Of a stretch of 64,000 nucleotides of DNA, positions 42,157 to 51,540 are shown one piece after another; position 1 is the first letter of the stretch, and each line of letters opens with the position of its first letter. A program made the position numbers and the translations under genes. Under the pieces are notes generated by a model. The model had not been told where the DNA came from. It searched no databases and saw nothing but the letters and a program-made list of their open reading frames with translations. Where the stretch lies: assembly GCA_002348185.1 (NCBI GenBank), contig DDYW01000021.1, positions 24,992 through 88,991 of the forward strand, read 5' to 3'. This stretch comes from Candidatus Hydrogenedentes bacterium UBA2224 (GTDB lineage Bacteria > Hydrogenedentota > Hydrogenedentia > Hydrogenedentales > SLHB01).

Positions 42157-43452
42157 CTACGCCAGGGTCCACGGGGCGCGGCGTTCGCGATCGAGAAAAC
42201 GGTTGGCCTCCTCGTCGCCCGGGAAAGTCTCGGTTGCAGGGTCCCATGTGATCGGGCGTTTGAGCCAGCGGGCGATGTTGCCGAGATGGCAGACGGTGGT
42301 CGACCGGTGGCCGATCTCGACGTCCGCGTTGGGCGTCTGGCGCGTGCGGACGCAATGGAGCCAGTTCGCGATATGTTCGTTGGTCTCGCCCACGAACGGA
42401 ATGGGCTCGAGTTCGGGCAGGTCGTCGTCAAGGGTGTCGGGTTTGATGGCGTAGCGGCCGCGATCGATTTTGATCTCGCCTTCATCCCCTTCGAACCATC
42501 CGCCGCCCGCGGCGCCCTGGTCGTCCAGTTTCACAAGGGCGCCGTTGGCATAGCGCATGTGGACCGGCCAGCGGGGGCCGATATGCACACCGTCGGAGGG
42601 CGGTTCCTCGTCCAGCACCGGCCAGATCTCGACGGGGCCTGAATTGTCCATGCCCAGCGCCCACTGGATCTGGTCGAGCCCGTGCGCGCCCCAGCCGGTC
42701 ATTTCGCCGCCGGAATACGGCCGGTACGAGATCCAGCCCCACTCGTGTCCCTGTTTGCCGCCGCGCGGGGTGTAGAGCTTCTCGTGGTAGCCGCGGTAGG
42801 GCGTGGGACCGCACCACATGTCCCAGTTGATGTACTCGGGCGCGTCTTCTTCAGGCAGGGTGCACTCCCATGGGCTGGGATAGTTCGCCGTATGGACGGT
42901 GTGGACGTTTCCAATGCGGCCCGCGCGAACCAGCGCGCAGCCCACGCGGTTTTCCTGCGTCGAGCGCTGCTGGCTCCCGACCTGGCAGATGCGGCCGTGG
43001 GTGCGCGCCGCGTCGACCATCAAGCGGCCTTCCCGGATGGTGAGCGTCATCGGCTTCTCGACATACACGTCCTTGCCCGCCTCCATGGCATGGATTGCGT
43101 GCAGGGCATGCCAGTGGTCGGGCGACGAAATGATGACTGCGTCGAGCGCGTCGAGCGCGAGCATCTCGCGGTAGTCCGGGAACAGCATCGATTCGGAGAT
43201 GCCGTATTGCTTGCCCAGCTTGCCCTTGGCCCAGTCTTCCAGGCGCCGTCTATTGATGTCGGCCAGTGCGAGCACGTGGGCATCGCCGGGGACGCCCTGG
43301 AGCCCATCGGCCCGGCGCCCGCACCCGATGTAGCCGACGTTGATGCGGTCGTTGGCGCCGAACGCTTTTGCAGGCACGAAATACGGTGCGGCAAGCGCCG
43401 CGGCGGCCCCGGCGAGAAACTGTCTGCGCGTGGGCTGGCATCGAGTGGTCAT
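42157..43452 (-). CDS. Tat-exported Gfo/Idh/MocA oxidoreductase
   Basis: 431 residues. N-terminus MTTRCQPTRRQFLAGAAAAL is a twin-arginine leader (RRQFLAG). The Rossmann domain then starts INVGYIGCGRRADG; the EKPMTL motif (VYVEKP) is the family catalytic region. CGPTPYRGYHEKLYTPRG and GGEMTGWGAHGLDQIQWALG are signatures of the planctomycete/verrucomicrobial Tat-exported subgroup. These enzymes fold in the cytoplasm with NAD(P) and are exported; they act on sugar derivatives from polysaccharides. AAGGAG precedes ATG 43452. The neighbours on both sides are carbohydrate genes. Confidence 0.94.
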   Translation of the reverse strand: MTTRCQPTRRQFLAGAAAALAAPYFVPAKAFGANDRINVGYIGCGRRADGLQGVPGDAHVLALADINRRRLEDWAKGKLGKQYGISESMLFPDYREMLALDALDAVIISSPDHWHALHAIHAMEAGKDVYVEKPMTLTIREGRLMVDAARTHGRICQVGSQQRSTQENRVGCALVRAGRIGNVHTVHTANYPSPWECTLPEEDAPEYINWDMWCGPTPYRGYHEKLYTPRGGKQGHEWGWISYRPYSGGEMTGWGAHGLDQIQWALGMDNSGPVEIWPVLDEEPPSDGVHIGPRWPVHMRYANGALVKLDDQGAAGGGWFEGDEGEIKIDRGRYAIKPDTLDDDLPELEPIPFVGETNEHIANWLHCVRTRQTPNADVEIGHRSTTVCHLGNIARWLKRPITWDPATETFPGDEEANRFLDRERRAPWTLA

Positions 43453-43553
43453 GTGTGCGCTCCTTGTCACAATGCGTTTCGTACATGGACGGTGACCCAT
43501 TTTAGGCCATCGAGGAGGGGTGTGCCAAATCGCCGCGGCGACGGGCCAGCAGG

Positions 43554-43587
43554 ATGTGGACGGGATGCACGGTATGGGTGGGGTGGA
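43554..43587. repeat. Degenerate TGGAC-type array
   Basis: GATGTGGACGGGATGCACGGT followed by ATGGGTGGGGTGG: the nine-base pattern persists with substitutions. No gene lies in 43453-43666. Confidence 0.45.
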
Positions 43588-43666
43588 TTCCGGGTTCCCG
43601 CATTTTTGCGCGCGGCCAGGCGGCGCCGGGTCTGTCCGCGTTCCTGTTACACCCCGCGGACCTGGT

Positions 43667-45898
43667 TTAGAGTCCCCTTGCCGTGCCAAGTGCGGCGTGG
43701 AACCGCTCGAAGAGCTCAGGCAGGGCTGCCGCGACGAGCTCGAAGGTATGGCCCCCCTCCAGCACGTGCAGTTCGTGGAGAATCTGCGCTTCTCCGAGTT
43801 TTTGGGCAAACGACTCGTTCATTTTCCGATCAAAGGCGGTGGAACCTGTGAACAGAAACACCTGCCTGGCCTGAAGGCGCGACACCTCGTTGATGGGATT
43901 CCACGCGGGCCAGGCATCTGCCGGACCGAGGATATCGGGCACGTCGTGGTTATCTTCTTCCGGATACTCGGGATTTGGCCAGTTCACCAGTCCGACGATG
44001 CTGCCCCATGTCGAGAATATCCCGGGATACGCGAGCAGGAACCGGAGACTGCCGAACCCGCCCATGCTCCAGCCGCCGAGTGCGCGGCGGTGGGCGTCTC
44101 GTGAGACGTTGAGAGTGTCGCTCACGCGGTCGAGCAGTTCCTTGAGGTGGGTCTGGTACCGGCTGCCGGGGTCGACCGGACTGTCGACCCACCAGGATTG
44201 GCTGCCCTCGGGAAGGAGCACGACGCACGGCGATTGGGCGAGGACCGGGCGGGTCGCGTCGTTGTCGAGCAGGGTCCGGGCATTGCGGCCGTTGCCGTGG
44301 AGAAACACGATCAGGGGATAGGGTTCCGGGCGCCGCGGGTCGTAGTTTTCCGGCAGGTGCAGCACGAACCGTTCTTCGCGTGCCAGGGCGCGGGACGCCA
44401 TCGCACAGTCGAAGAACCCGTCGCCCAGATCGTCTACGACCGCTCCGGCCCGTTTCAGGCGGTCCAGAGGGCCGGGGATGTTCGCTTCGAAGCGGATGCG
44501 TTTCAGCCGCACGTGGTTGTCTTTCGCGCCGGTTTGAGGGTCGATGTAATCCCTGGTGCCAAACGCCATGAGAATCTCGCGTTCTCCGGTTTGGATAATC
44601 GTCGTGTATCCCGAATACGGCGTGGCGTCGACGACGGTGTGATCGGTCCAGGTCTCGCCGCCGTCGGTGCTGAACACGATGGCCGCGCCCGGACGGCCGT
44701 AGCTGATGGCCAGGGTGCCGTCGTCGAGCACGAGCAGGTCGGGGAACGCGCCGTGCACCCCCGTACGCTGGGGGACGGACCACGTCGCGCCGCCGTCGGC
44801 GCTCCGCGCGAACATGATCGGATTGTCTTGGCATTTGGCGTCGCGCATGCTGCCGGTGCGCAATGCGACGGCGAGTTCGCCGTTGGGCAGGCGCTTCATC
44901 GAGCCCTCGTTGTAGCCTTCGCTGCCGATCTGGCCGAAGCCGATTGTCGCGAGGTATTCCCAGGTCGCGCCGCCATCGGTGGACACGCAAGCGTAGGTGC
45001 GCGAATAGGGGCGCCGCGGGTTATGAGGACAAGGCACGTCGTCGCCGTGAAACCACCCGGCCATGAGGGCGACGAGGCGGCCGTCATCCATCTCGACCAT
45101 CGACCGCATGTACAGGGGGCCGGGATGGTAGGCATGTCCGTAGGCGGGTTTTGCGAGGGGCACATGGATGCGCACGTCGCGCGTCGTCACGGTGCGGCCC
45201 GCATCGGTCGAGACATAGCCTGTGCTCTGGTACCAGCCCGCTTCGCCGTCGATGGGCGCCGACCGGTATTCCATGGCGAACACGCGTCCGTCGCGGAGTT
45301 CACACGCGCCCGGGCCGAGCGTGCCCGACTCGCGTTTCTGCCAGGTGTCTCCGTTGTCGGCGCTGAGGTATTCCGTGTAGACCAGCGTGCCATCGGACAG
45401 GCGCGTCATTCGTTCCGCGTGGGTGCCCGGGCACAGGAGCCAGGGCTCGGAGACCGTGACGTCGAGCGTGTCGCGGGGACCGCGTATCTTGAGCGCCGCG
45501 TGGCGCGCGCCGGGCGCCCCGGCAAGCTGAATTTCAAAGAAATACAGGCCGGGGTTCCAGCCCGAGGTGTCGAGAGGCACGCGGAAGGCATTCGGGGCCG
45601 GGTCGGCATCCAGAAACCCGTTGTCGAGAATGACGTTTTGACCGGGATCGGCCAGACAGGAGGTCTTTTCGGCGGGAAGATACGTGAATCCCGGCGGGAC
45701 GTTCTGTTGGGCGACGTAGAACGGCTGACGGCATTCCAGGCCCGTGACGTTTTCGGATGCGGTGACGGTCAGCACGACGGGTTCGCCCGGTGACACTTCG
45801 CGCGGTTCGAGCGAGAGCGTGGTGATCGCGGTTTGCGCTTCCGCGACGGCGAGCACGGGAAACAGCATCAGGACGGATACAAGCCGGCGGAGCGACAT
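43667..45898 (-). CDS. Secreted sialidase-like propeller fused to an alpha/beta-hydrolase esterase
   Basis: 743 residues. Signal peptide MSLRRLVSVLMLFPVLAVAEAQ, then a beta-sandwich (residues 20-150). Residues 150-490 are a BNR/sialidase propeller with Asp-box-type repeats (STDGGATWEYLA, SADGGATWSVPQ, STDGGETWTDH). From about 505, an esterase of the PF00756/dienelactone type: PLIVFLHGNGRNARTLL, then the nucleophile elbow GGWSMGGFGS and an Asp/His pair later (EGGHTFELV). Both the esterase and the propeller look intact. A sialidase with a built-in esterase could remove O-acetyl groups and then the sugar, but substrate specificity is inferred. GGGAG lies before the ATG. Confidence 0.85.
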   Translation of the reverse strand: MSLRRLVSVLMLFPVLAVAEAQTAITTLSLEPREVSPGEPVVLTVTASENVTGLECRQPFYVAQQNVPPGFTYLPAEKTSCLADPGQNVILDNGFLDADPAPNAFRVPLDTSGWNPGLYFFEIQLAGAPGARHAALKIRGPRDTLDVTVSEPWLLCPGTHAERMTRLSDGTLVYTEYLSADNGDTWQKRESGTLGPGACELRDGRVFAMEYRSAPIDGEAGWYQSTGYVSTDAGRTVTTRDVRIHVPLAKPAYGHAYHPGPLYMRSMVEMDDGRLVALMAGWFHGDDVPCPHNPRRPYSRTYACVSTDGGATWEYLATIGFGQIGSEGYNEGSMKRLPNGELAVALRTGSMRDAKCQDNPIMFARSADGGATWSVPQRTGVHGAFPDLLVLDDGTLAISYGRPGAAIVFSTDGGETWTDHTVVDATPYSGYTTIIQTGEREILMAFGTRDYIDPQTGAKDNHVRLKRIRFEANIPGPLDRLKRAGAVVDDLGDGFFDCAMASRALAREERFVLHLPENYDPRRPEPYPLIVFLHGNGRNARTLLDNDATRPVLAQSPCVVLLPEGSQSWWVDSPVDPGSRYQTHLKELLDRVSDTLNVSRDAHRRALGGWSMGGFGSLRFLLAYPGIFSTWGSIVGLVNWPNPEYPEEDNHDVPDILGPADAWPAWNPINEVSRLQARQVFLFTGSTAFDRKMNESFAQKLGEAQILHELHVLEGGHTFELVAAALPELFERFHAALGTARGL

Positions 45899-46117
45899 GG
45901 CCGATCTCCCTCGTGGCCCGGGCTGCGATTTCTGCGGGCACGCTACCATTCCGGGATGACGCAGTCAACGACGGGGAAATGCCGCGGTGGGCGGGGCTGT
46001 TGATCCCGAAGTGTCCCGCCGGGCTTGCATGCGGCCGGCCGGATTGCCTAACGTATGGACATAACGGAACTTGCGGACTCCGGACTTCACGCACAACGCA
46101 AAAGGAGGGCAGGAACC

Positions 46118-46669
46118 ATGCCGAGTGTATTGGTGCCGCTTGCGGAAGGGTTTGAGGAAATCGAGGCCATTACGCTGATAGACATCCTGCGGCGCGCGGA
46201 CTTTGACGTGGTCACGGCCAGCCTGGGCGACGAAGCCGTCGAGGCGGCGCACGGCGTTTCCATCCTGGCCGACTGCACGCTCGACGAGGCCCTGACGCGC
46301 GACTACGACATGGTGGTCCTTCCCGGCGGACTCCCCGGCGCGGACCATCTGGACAAGGACCCGCGCATCCACCAGATCCTGAAGAAGACCGCGGACAGCG
46401 GGCGCTTCGTGGGGGCGATCTGCGCGGCGCCCAAGGTGCTGGCCAACGCCAATCTCCTTGATGGAAAGAAGGCGACCAGCTATCCCGGGTTCGTCGACAA
46501 AATGAACCTGCCCAACACGACCTATACGGGCAGCGCCGTGGAAAGAGATGGCAAGATCATGACCTCGCGGGGGCCGGGAACGGCGATGGACTTCGCCCTG
46601 GCCATCATCGAGGCGCTTGCCGGTCCCGGGAAACGCAAGACGATCGAGGCTGGACTGGTGCGGAGCTGA
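46118..46669 (+). CDS. DJ-1/PfpI family protein (YajL-like)
   Basis: 183 residues. MPSVLVPLAEGFEEIEA opens with the family glutamate. The nucleophile Cys is C102 in VGAICAAPKVLA, with the A/G-C-A-A-P elbow of the DJ-1/YajL subgroup, and GGLPGADHL precedes it. Proteins of this subgroup are linked to glyoxalase or deglycase chemistry and to oxidative stress defence. AAAGGAGG lies nine bases before the ATG. Stands alone between divergent and convergent neighbours. A possible promoter (TTGCAT 46025, TAACGT 46049, 18-base gap) is weak. Confidence 0.95.
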   Translation: MPSVLVPLAEGFEEIEAITLIDILRRADFDVVTASLGDEAVEAAHGVSILADCTLDEALTRDYDMVVLPGGLPGADHLDKDPRIHQILKKTADSGRFVGAICAAPKVLANANLLDGKKATSYPGFVDKMNLPNTTYTGSAVERDGKIMTSRGPGTAMDFALAIIEALAGPGKRKTIEAGLVRS

Positions 46670-46732
46670 GGCTTCTTTGATTGTGCCGGAACGGGTTCGC
46701 CAGGCCCCCGGATTCGCAAGGGCGCCGGTGCG

Positions 46733-47635
46733 CTACCCTTTGAGCCCGCTCATGGCGATGCCCTGAATGAACGTGCGCTGGGTGAAGAAGAACAGCACGA
46801 TTACCGGCGCCACGACGAGCGTCGAGGCTGCCATGAGCAGGTTCCACGGCGTGCCGCCCTGCCGGCTCTGGAAAAACTGGAGTCCGAGGGCCAGGGTGAA
46901 CGTGTCCTGGTCGATGAGGTAGATCAGCGGCCCCAGAAAATCGTTCCAGCAATACATGAAATGGAACAGCGCCACCACGGCCAGCGTCGGCCGTGACAGG
47001 GGCAGCACCACCCGCCGGTAAATGCCGAACTCGGAACACCCGTCCATGCGCGCCGCGTCGTCGAAGTCGCGCGGAATCGTCAGGAAAAACTGGCGCAGCA
47101 GGAAGACGTTAAAGGCGCTCGCCCCGAACCACGCAGGCACCCACAGCGGCCGGAACGTGCCGATCCAGTGCAGGTTCCGGAACACCGCATACAACGGCAC
47201 CATCGTCACGGGGAACGGCACCATCATCGTGGCGAGAAGCACGAGGAATACCGGGTCGCGGCCTTTCCACTCGATCCGTGAGAATCCGTAGGCGACGATG
47301 GAACTGCTGATCACGGTGCCGAGCGTGCCGAGAAGGGCGATGGTCAGGGTGTTGCGGGCATAGGCGAAAAAGGGAACGTAATTGACGGCCTCGCGGAAAT
47401 TCTCCCACTGGATTGGAGCGGGAAACCAGCGCGGCGGCATGAGCATGGTCTGGTCCAGGGGTTTGAGCGCCGTCGACATCATCCACACCAGCGGAAAGAG
47501 GAACAGGACGCTTCCGGCGAGCAGCAGGGCGTGAATTGCGAGCGCGTTCGGCCGGCTCAGGCGGTTGGCATGGGAGCCGGGCCGGGCCGTGCGCCGCGAA
47601 GCGTGTTCAAACGCGTGGGTCCGGCTATCCCGCAT
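46733..47635 (-). CDS. Sugar ABC transporter permease, MalG type
   Basis: 300 residues with six membrane helices. The cytoplasmic EAA loop FDDAARMDGCSEFGIYRRVVLPLSRP is that of MalG/carbohydrate-uptake transporter 1 permeases, and the start PLVWMMSTALKPLDQTM is typical. It overlaps the other permease gene by 11 bases, so the two are coupled. It forms the translocation pore with the MalF-type partner. An ATG at 47635 with AGAGGGTG upstream fixes the start. No ATPase gene follows. Confidence 0.96.
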   Translation of the reverse strand: MRDSRTHAFEHASRRTARPGSHANRLSRPNALAIHALLLAGSVLFLFPLVWMMSTALKPLDQTMLMPPRWFPAPIQWENFREAVNYVPFFAYARNTLTIALLGTLGTVISSSIVAYGFSRIEWKGRDPVFLVLLATMMVPFPVTMVPLYAVFRNLHWIGTFRPLWVPAWFGASAFNVFLLRQFFLTIPRDFDDAARMDGCSEFGIYRRVVLPLSRPTLAVVALFHFMYCWNDFLGPLIYLIDQDTFTLALGLQFFQSRQGGTPWNLLMAASTLVVAPVIVLFFFTQRTFIQGIAMSGLKG

Positions 47636-48521
47636 AATGCACCCTCTTGCGCGACACGCGATACACGAGAAGCGTCAGGGCGAGGATGATGAGGAACAGG
47701 AGCCAGGCCATCGCGCAGGCATACCCCATGCGAAGGTATCGAAACGCGGAATTGTAGAGGAGCATGGTGTAGAACAGGGTCGAACGCGCGGGCCCGCCCG
47801 TGCCGTCGGTAAGCACGTAGGGCAGCGCGAACACCTGCAGCGCCCCGATCAGGCCCATGACCACGTTGAAGAAGATCGCCGGCGACAGCAGCGGCAGGGT
47901 GATGTGGCGGAGCTTCGCCAACCACCGGGCGCCGTCGAGCTCCGCCGCCTCGTACAACTGCTTCGGGATGTCCTGCAGTCCCGCGAGATAGATCACGACC
48001 GCATACCCCACGCCCCAGAGGCTCATGAGAACGATGGCGGGTTTCGACCACGCCGTTGATTGCAGCCAGATCGGCGCCTGCAGCCCCAACGGGTTCAACA
48101 CCAGATTGAGCACGTAGTTCACGACACCGTATTCGCCGTTCAGCATCCACATCCACAGAATGCCCAGCGCAACGAGCGGCGTAAGCGACGGCAGAAAGAA
48201 GATCGTCCGGTACATGGTCATGCCGCGGACGCCCGTGTTGAGCAGCAAGGCCAGCGTGATGGCCAGGACGGTCGCCAGCGGCAGAAAACACACCGCGAAA
48301 TACAGCGTGTTGTAAAGCGATTTCCAGAATACCGGGTCCGTAACCAGTTCCTGGTAGTTCGCGCCGCCGACAAACACGGGCGGTTTCAGCACGGAGTAGT
48401 CGCAGAGGCTGTAGTAGAGCGACGCGCCGAGAGGATAGGCGGTGAACACGGCAAACCCGGCTATCCACGGCGAGATGAACAGCAGCCCGTTGCGGAGGTT
48501 TCGCCGTTCGCGGTTCGTCAT
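47625..48521 (-). CDS. Sugar ABC transporter permease, MalF type
   Basis: 298 residues with six helices. GLLFISPWIAGFAVFTAYPL at the start and the EAA loop LYEAAELDGARWLAKLRHITLPLLSP are diagnostic for the MalF-like permease. Its start overlaps the solute-binding protein stop by four bases and its end overlaps the MalG-type gene by 11 bases, so the three genes form one coupled operon in the order binding protein, F, G. GGAGG is seven bases before ATG 48521. Confidence 0.96.
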   Translation of the reverse strand: MTNRERRNLRNGLLFISPWIAGFAVFTAYPLGASLYYSLCDYSVLKPPVFVGGANYQELVTDPVFWKSLYNTLYFAVCFLPLATVLAITLALLLNTGVRGMTMYRTIFFLPSLTPLVALGILWMWMLNGEYGVVNYVLNLVLNPLGLQAPIWLQSTAWSKPAIVLMSLWGVGYAVVIYLAGLQDIPKQLYEAAELDGARWLAKLRHITLPLLSPAIFFNVVMGLIGALQVFALPYVLTDGTGGPARSTLFYTMLLYNSAFRYLRMGYACAMAWLLFLIILALTLLVYRVSRKRVHYAG

Positions 48522-49930
48522 GGCGCGGCCTCCTGTTCCGCCTGTTCGCGTCGTTCGATGCTGCTGCGGGCACGTTCCCACATGCCCGACACGCGGTCCT
48601 GCACCTGCGTCACCGCTTCCCGGGGCGAGGCTTGGCCGAACATGACCTGGTCGAAGGCCGGGGTGATCTCATCGTTGTATTCGAACCATGTGCTCATCAG
48701 CGGCGCATAGAATGCGTTGGGGCTCTTCGCCAGTTCAATGAACAGCTCGATATACGGGTTGGGATGGCTGGCCAGAAACTCCGGGCTGACCGCTTTGAGC
48801 GGGGTGAACTTCTTGTGGCCCAGGTTGAGCAGTTCCAGGCCCTCCTGCGAACACAGGTAGCGGATGAACTCGAAGGCTTCATCCGGATGCCGCGCGCCCA
48901 CCGGGATGCAGATCGAATCGCACTCCACCATGGCCACGTTGTCGAGCCCCGGCACCGCCGAGGGAAACGGCGCGGCGCCCCATTCGAGACCGGGCGCGTA
49001 GGTGTCGATGAAACTCGCCATCCACACGCCCTGGACGATCATCGCCACACGCTCGGTGAAGAAGGCGTTCTGGGGCGAGGCGAACTGCCCGGCAATCCCG
49101 CTCTGAAACCGGCGCAGCTCCGCCGCGCCGTATTTCTCGGGGTAACTCTGGATCCATTCCCACGCGGCCAGGTTCTCGGGGGTGTCGAAGGTTACGCGCT
49201 CGCCGTCCCACAGCGCCCCCCCGAACCAGTAGCCCCACGACCAGTGCCACCATCCCGGTTCCGACGGCGTGAACCCCACCTGCACCAGGTGGCCTTGCTC
49301 GTCGTAACGGGTCAGTTTCGCGGCCATGGCATCGAGTTCGGCGAGGGTCCGGGGCGGCCGCTCCGGATCGAGGCCCGCCTCGCGAAACAGCCGTTTGTTG
49401 TAATGCAGCGCGGTCGTGGCCGGCGTCGTGGGCAGCCCGTACAGGGTGCCCCGGTAGGTGTTCTGTTCCAGGAACACGTCCAGGAACGTGTCGCGCGGCA
49501 TGCCCGTCTTTTCCATGAAGGGTTCGAGGGGCATGAGGGCGCGTTTCTCGGCGAACTGCGACAGTCCCGCGCTCCAGAGACCCACCAGGTCCGGCGGATC
49601 GCCCCCCGCGATCGCCACCAGCGCTTTCCGATCGATCTGGCTCATCGTGACCAGATTGACGCGGATGCGGTCCTGTTTCTCATTAAACCGGTCCACGACC
49701 CGCTGGATGGCCTCGCCTTCAAAGCCGGTCCATTTCTCCCAGTAGGTGATCTGCAGGCGGCCGTCGACGTAATCGTCCTGCGGCTGAGGAATGATGACGT
49801 TGCAGCCGGAGAGGGCGCTGACGCTCACGAGCACCAGGCACGCTGCGACGAACCAGGACGATGTGACGCGGCGCACGGGCAGGATGCCGCATGGCCACCG
49901 GATCCCCGGCCTGTCTTGGTAGTCTTCCAC
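48518..49930 (-). CDS. Sugar ABC transporter substrate-binding lipoprotein
   Basis: 470 residues from GTG 49930. The lipobox LSALSGC (C43) follows a hydrophobic stretch, then the binding protein starts at ITYWEKWTGFEGEAIQRVVDRFNEKQ, the classic MalE/UgpB family 1 opening. AGGDPPDLVGLW, the hinge region YGLPTTPATTALHYNKRLF and WMASFIDTYAPGLEWGAAPFP are family features. The GTG start with GGGGGAG close upstream is a choice; a TTG farther upstream (49969) has no ribosome site. It captures a sugar or oligosaccharide outside the membrane. Confidence 0.92.
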   Translation of the reverse strand: MEDYQDRPGIRWPCGILPVRRVTSSWFVAACLVLVSVSALSGCNVIIPQPQDDYVDGRLQITYWEKWTGFEGEAIQRVVDRFNEKQDRIRVNLVTMSQIDRKALVAIAGGDPPDLVGLWSAGLSQFAEKRALMPLEPFMEKTGMPRDTFLDVFLEQNTYRGTLYGLPTTPATTALHYNKRLFREAGLDPERPPRTLAELDAMAAKLTRYDEQGHLVQVGFTPSEPGWWHWSWGYWFGGALWDGERVTFDTPENLAAWEWIQSYPEKYGAAELRRFQSGIAGQFASPQNAFFTERVAMIVQGVWMASFIDTYAPGLEWGAAPFPSAVPGLDNVAMVECDSICIPVGARHPDEAFEFIRYLCSQEGLELLNLGHKKFTPLKAVSPEFLASHPNPYIELFIELAKSPNAFYAPLMSTWFEYNDEITPAFDQVMFGQASPREAVTQVQDRVSGMWERARSSIERREQAEQEAAP

Positions 49931-50044
49931 GATCTCCCCCAAACCGGCACACGGAAAACATCCTGGCAACGCCAGATGTCTCTAGCATACACATTTCGCG
50001 GCGTGGAGGTGAATGGCGTTGGCCGGGGGCAATCGGCGGTGGCG

Positions 50045-50262
50045 TGGTGGACCCTATGGACGTCATGGACGCAATGGACGTGGATGTCCGAACGATTGCG
50101 AAGGGGTTGAACAATGTCGCCGGGCTTGTTCAACCCCCATTCGGGGGTTGGGATAGGGGGGATGCGCCCGATCCACGGGCTTCACCCGCGGCTTCTCAAA
50201 TTCGACACCTTCGGTGTCGTTGGGCGGCAAGGCCGTCCACCAGGTCCACCGGGTCCACCGGG
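50045..50262. repeat. Composite repeat element, copy 2 (inverted)
   Basis: TGGAC array (50045-50087), CCGAACGATTGCGAAGGG (50088-50105), hairpin CAACCCCCATTCGGGGGTTG (50131-50150), GATGCGCCCGATCCACGGG (50161-50179), CAAATTCGACACCTTC (50197-50212) and a GTCCAC array (50235-50258). This is the reverse complement order of copy 1 at 20438-20680; one internal segment is identical over 16 bases and another matches 17 of 18. The 454-base gap 49931-50384 holds no gene. Confidence 0.8.
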
Positions 50263-50384
50263 TCGTGCTTACGCGGCGATTCGGGAGGCAGCTCCCTTCG
50301 GGAATTCGCGCGCGTTTCGTGGTATCCTAACACCCAATTCCCATGAGCCGTTTCTGAGGTCCATCTACCGGAGGAGGTCTCTCC

Positions 50385-51509
50385 ATGGCTGCCGTGAACC
50401 ACCGTCTGCTGCTTGTGCTTGCTGTTGCGCTTACGTTCGTGCTGTTCCCGGGATGCGCGCCGAAGGAGACTCCGTCCGCCGAACCGTCCGGTGCGGGCGA
50501 GCCCGCGGCTCCGGCCGAACCCGCGCCACAGCCCGAAGCGGCCGCGCCGGCGCCCGCCGCGATCGGCGACCCGGTGGCGGCGATGGCGGAGCCGCCGGCC
50601 ATGCCGAAAGGGTACGGTTCGAGCGCCGAGGTGATGCTGGCCATCGGGAACGGCGATCTCGCACTGCTCGACGAGAACCCGCCGGTGCCGGAAGGCGTGA
50701 ACGAACTCGCCGGGCTCGAGTATTGCAGCATCGACGGGACGTCTCTCAAACTCGATCTGGCGTTGCCCGCCGAGGGCGACGGGCCGTTTCCCGGCCTGAT
50801 CTTCATTCATGGAGGCGCCTGGGTCAGCGGCGAACGCGAGATCTACCATCTCTATACGTACCATTTTGCGCAGCAGGGGTACGCGGCCGCCACGATGTCG
50901 TACCGGCTCTCCGGCCAGGCCAAGTTTCCCGCGGCGGTGCAGGACGTGAAATGCGCGGTCCGGTGGATGCGCGCGAACGCCGCCACGTACAACATTGATC
51001 CCGACCACATCGCCTTGATCGGTGGGTCGGCGGGCGGCCATCTGGCCATGATGGTGGGGTACACCGCCGACGTGCCGGAATTCGAGGGCGAAGGCGGCAA
51101 CCCCGGCGTCAGCAGCGCGGTCCAGGCTGTCGTCAACTTCTACGGTCCCTATGACCTCACCGCGGAGATCGCGCAGAAATCGGACGATGTGCAGGGCTTC
51201 CTGGGCGCGACCTGGGAAGAGAATCCCGACCTGCATCTCAAGGCGTCGCCGATGCACTACCTGAACGCGGGCGATCCGCCCACCCTGATCTTCCATGGCA
51301 GCATCGACGAGGTGGTGCCGATCGAACAATCCGAACGACTTGCGGCGCGCCTCGGCGAGCTGGGCATCCCCTGCGTCTTCGAACGGTTCGAGGGGTGGCC
51401 CCATACCATGGATCTCGCCCAGCCGGTCAACGAGCGCTGCCGCTGGTTCATGTACCGGTTTTTTGAAGCGCATCTCTCGCCGAAACCGGCCGCGGGCGCC
51501 CCGCAATGA
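50385..51509 (+). CDS. Lipoprotein alpha/beta hydrolase (BD-FAE/HSL-like)
   Basis: 374 residues. N-terminal signal with Cys at 24 (LFPGC, a weak lipobox), then a Pro/Ala/Glu-rich linker to residue 75. The hydrolase domain shows FIHGGAWVSGERE (oxyanion HGGAW), the nucleophile elbow GGSAGG with S215, GSIDEVVP with the Asp and EGWPHTMD with the His. This is the HSL/BD-FAE esterase pattern; many such proteins deacetylate xylan or hydrolyse small esters. The ATG has GGAGGAGG upstream. It is complete. Enzyme class is reliable, substrate not. Confidence 0.9.
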   Translation: MAAVNHRLLLVLAVALTFVLFPGCAPKETPSAEPSGAGEPAAPAEPAPQPEAAAPAPAAIGDPVAAMAEPPAMPKGYGSSAEVMLAIGNGDLALLDENPPVPEGVNELAGLEYCSIDGTSLKLDLALPAEGDGPFPGLIFIHGGAWVSGEREIYHLYTYHFAQQGYAAATMSYRLSGQAKFPAAVQDVKCAVRWMRANAATYNIDPDHIALIGGSAGGHLAMMVGYTADVPEFEGEGGNPGVSSAVQAVVNFYGPYDLTAEIAQKSDDVQGFLGATWEENPDLHLKASPMHYLNAGDPPTLIFHGSIDEVVPIEQSERLAARLGELGIPCVFERFEGWPHTMDLAQPVNERCRWFMYRFFEAHLSPKPAAGAPQ

Positions 51510-51540
51510 GGATGGCCGGCGCCGGTTTGCAGGGGTTTGA

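Noticed and set aside
46025..46054. Promoter TTGCAT-18-TAACGT before the DJ-1 gene
   Set aside because: Both boxes are weak, so it is not listed as a feature.
50045..50262. Tandem Trp/Asp-repeat protein encoded by the TGGAC arrays
   Set aside because: The arrays lie between genes in all cases, have no start or ribosome site and change frame between copies; the repeat is a DNA feature.
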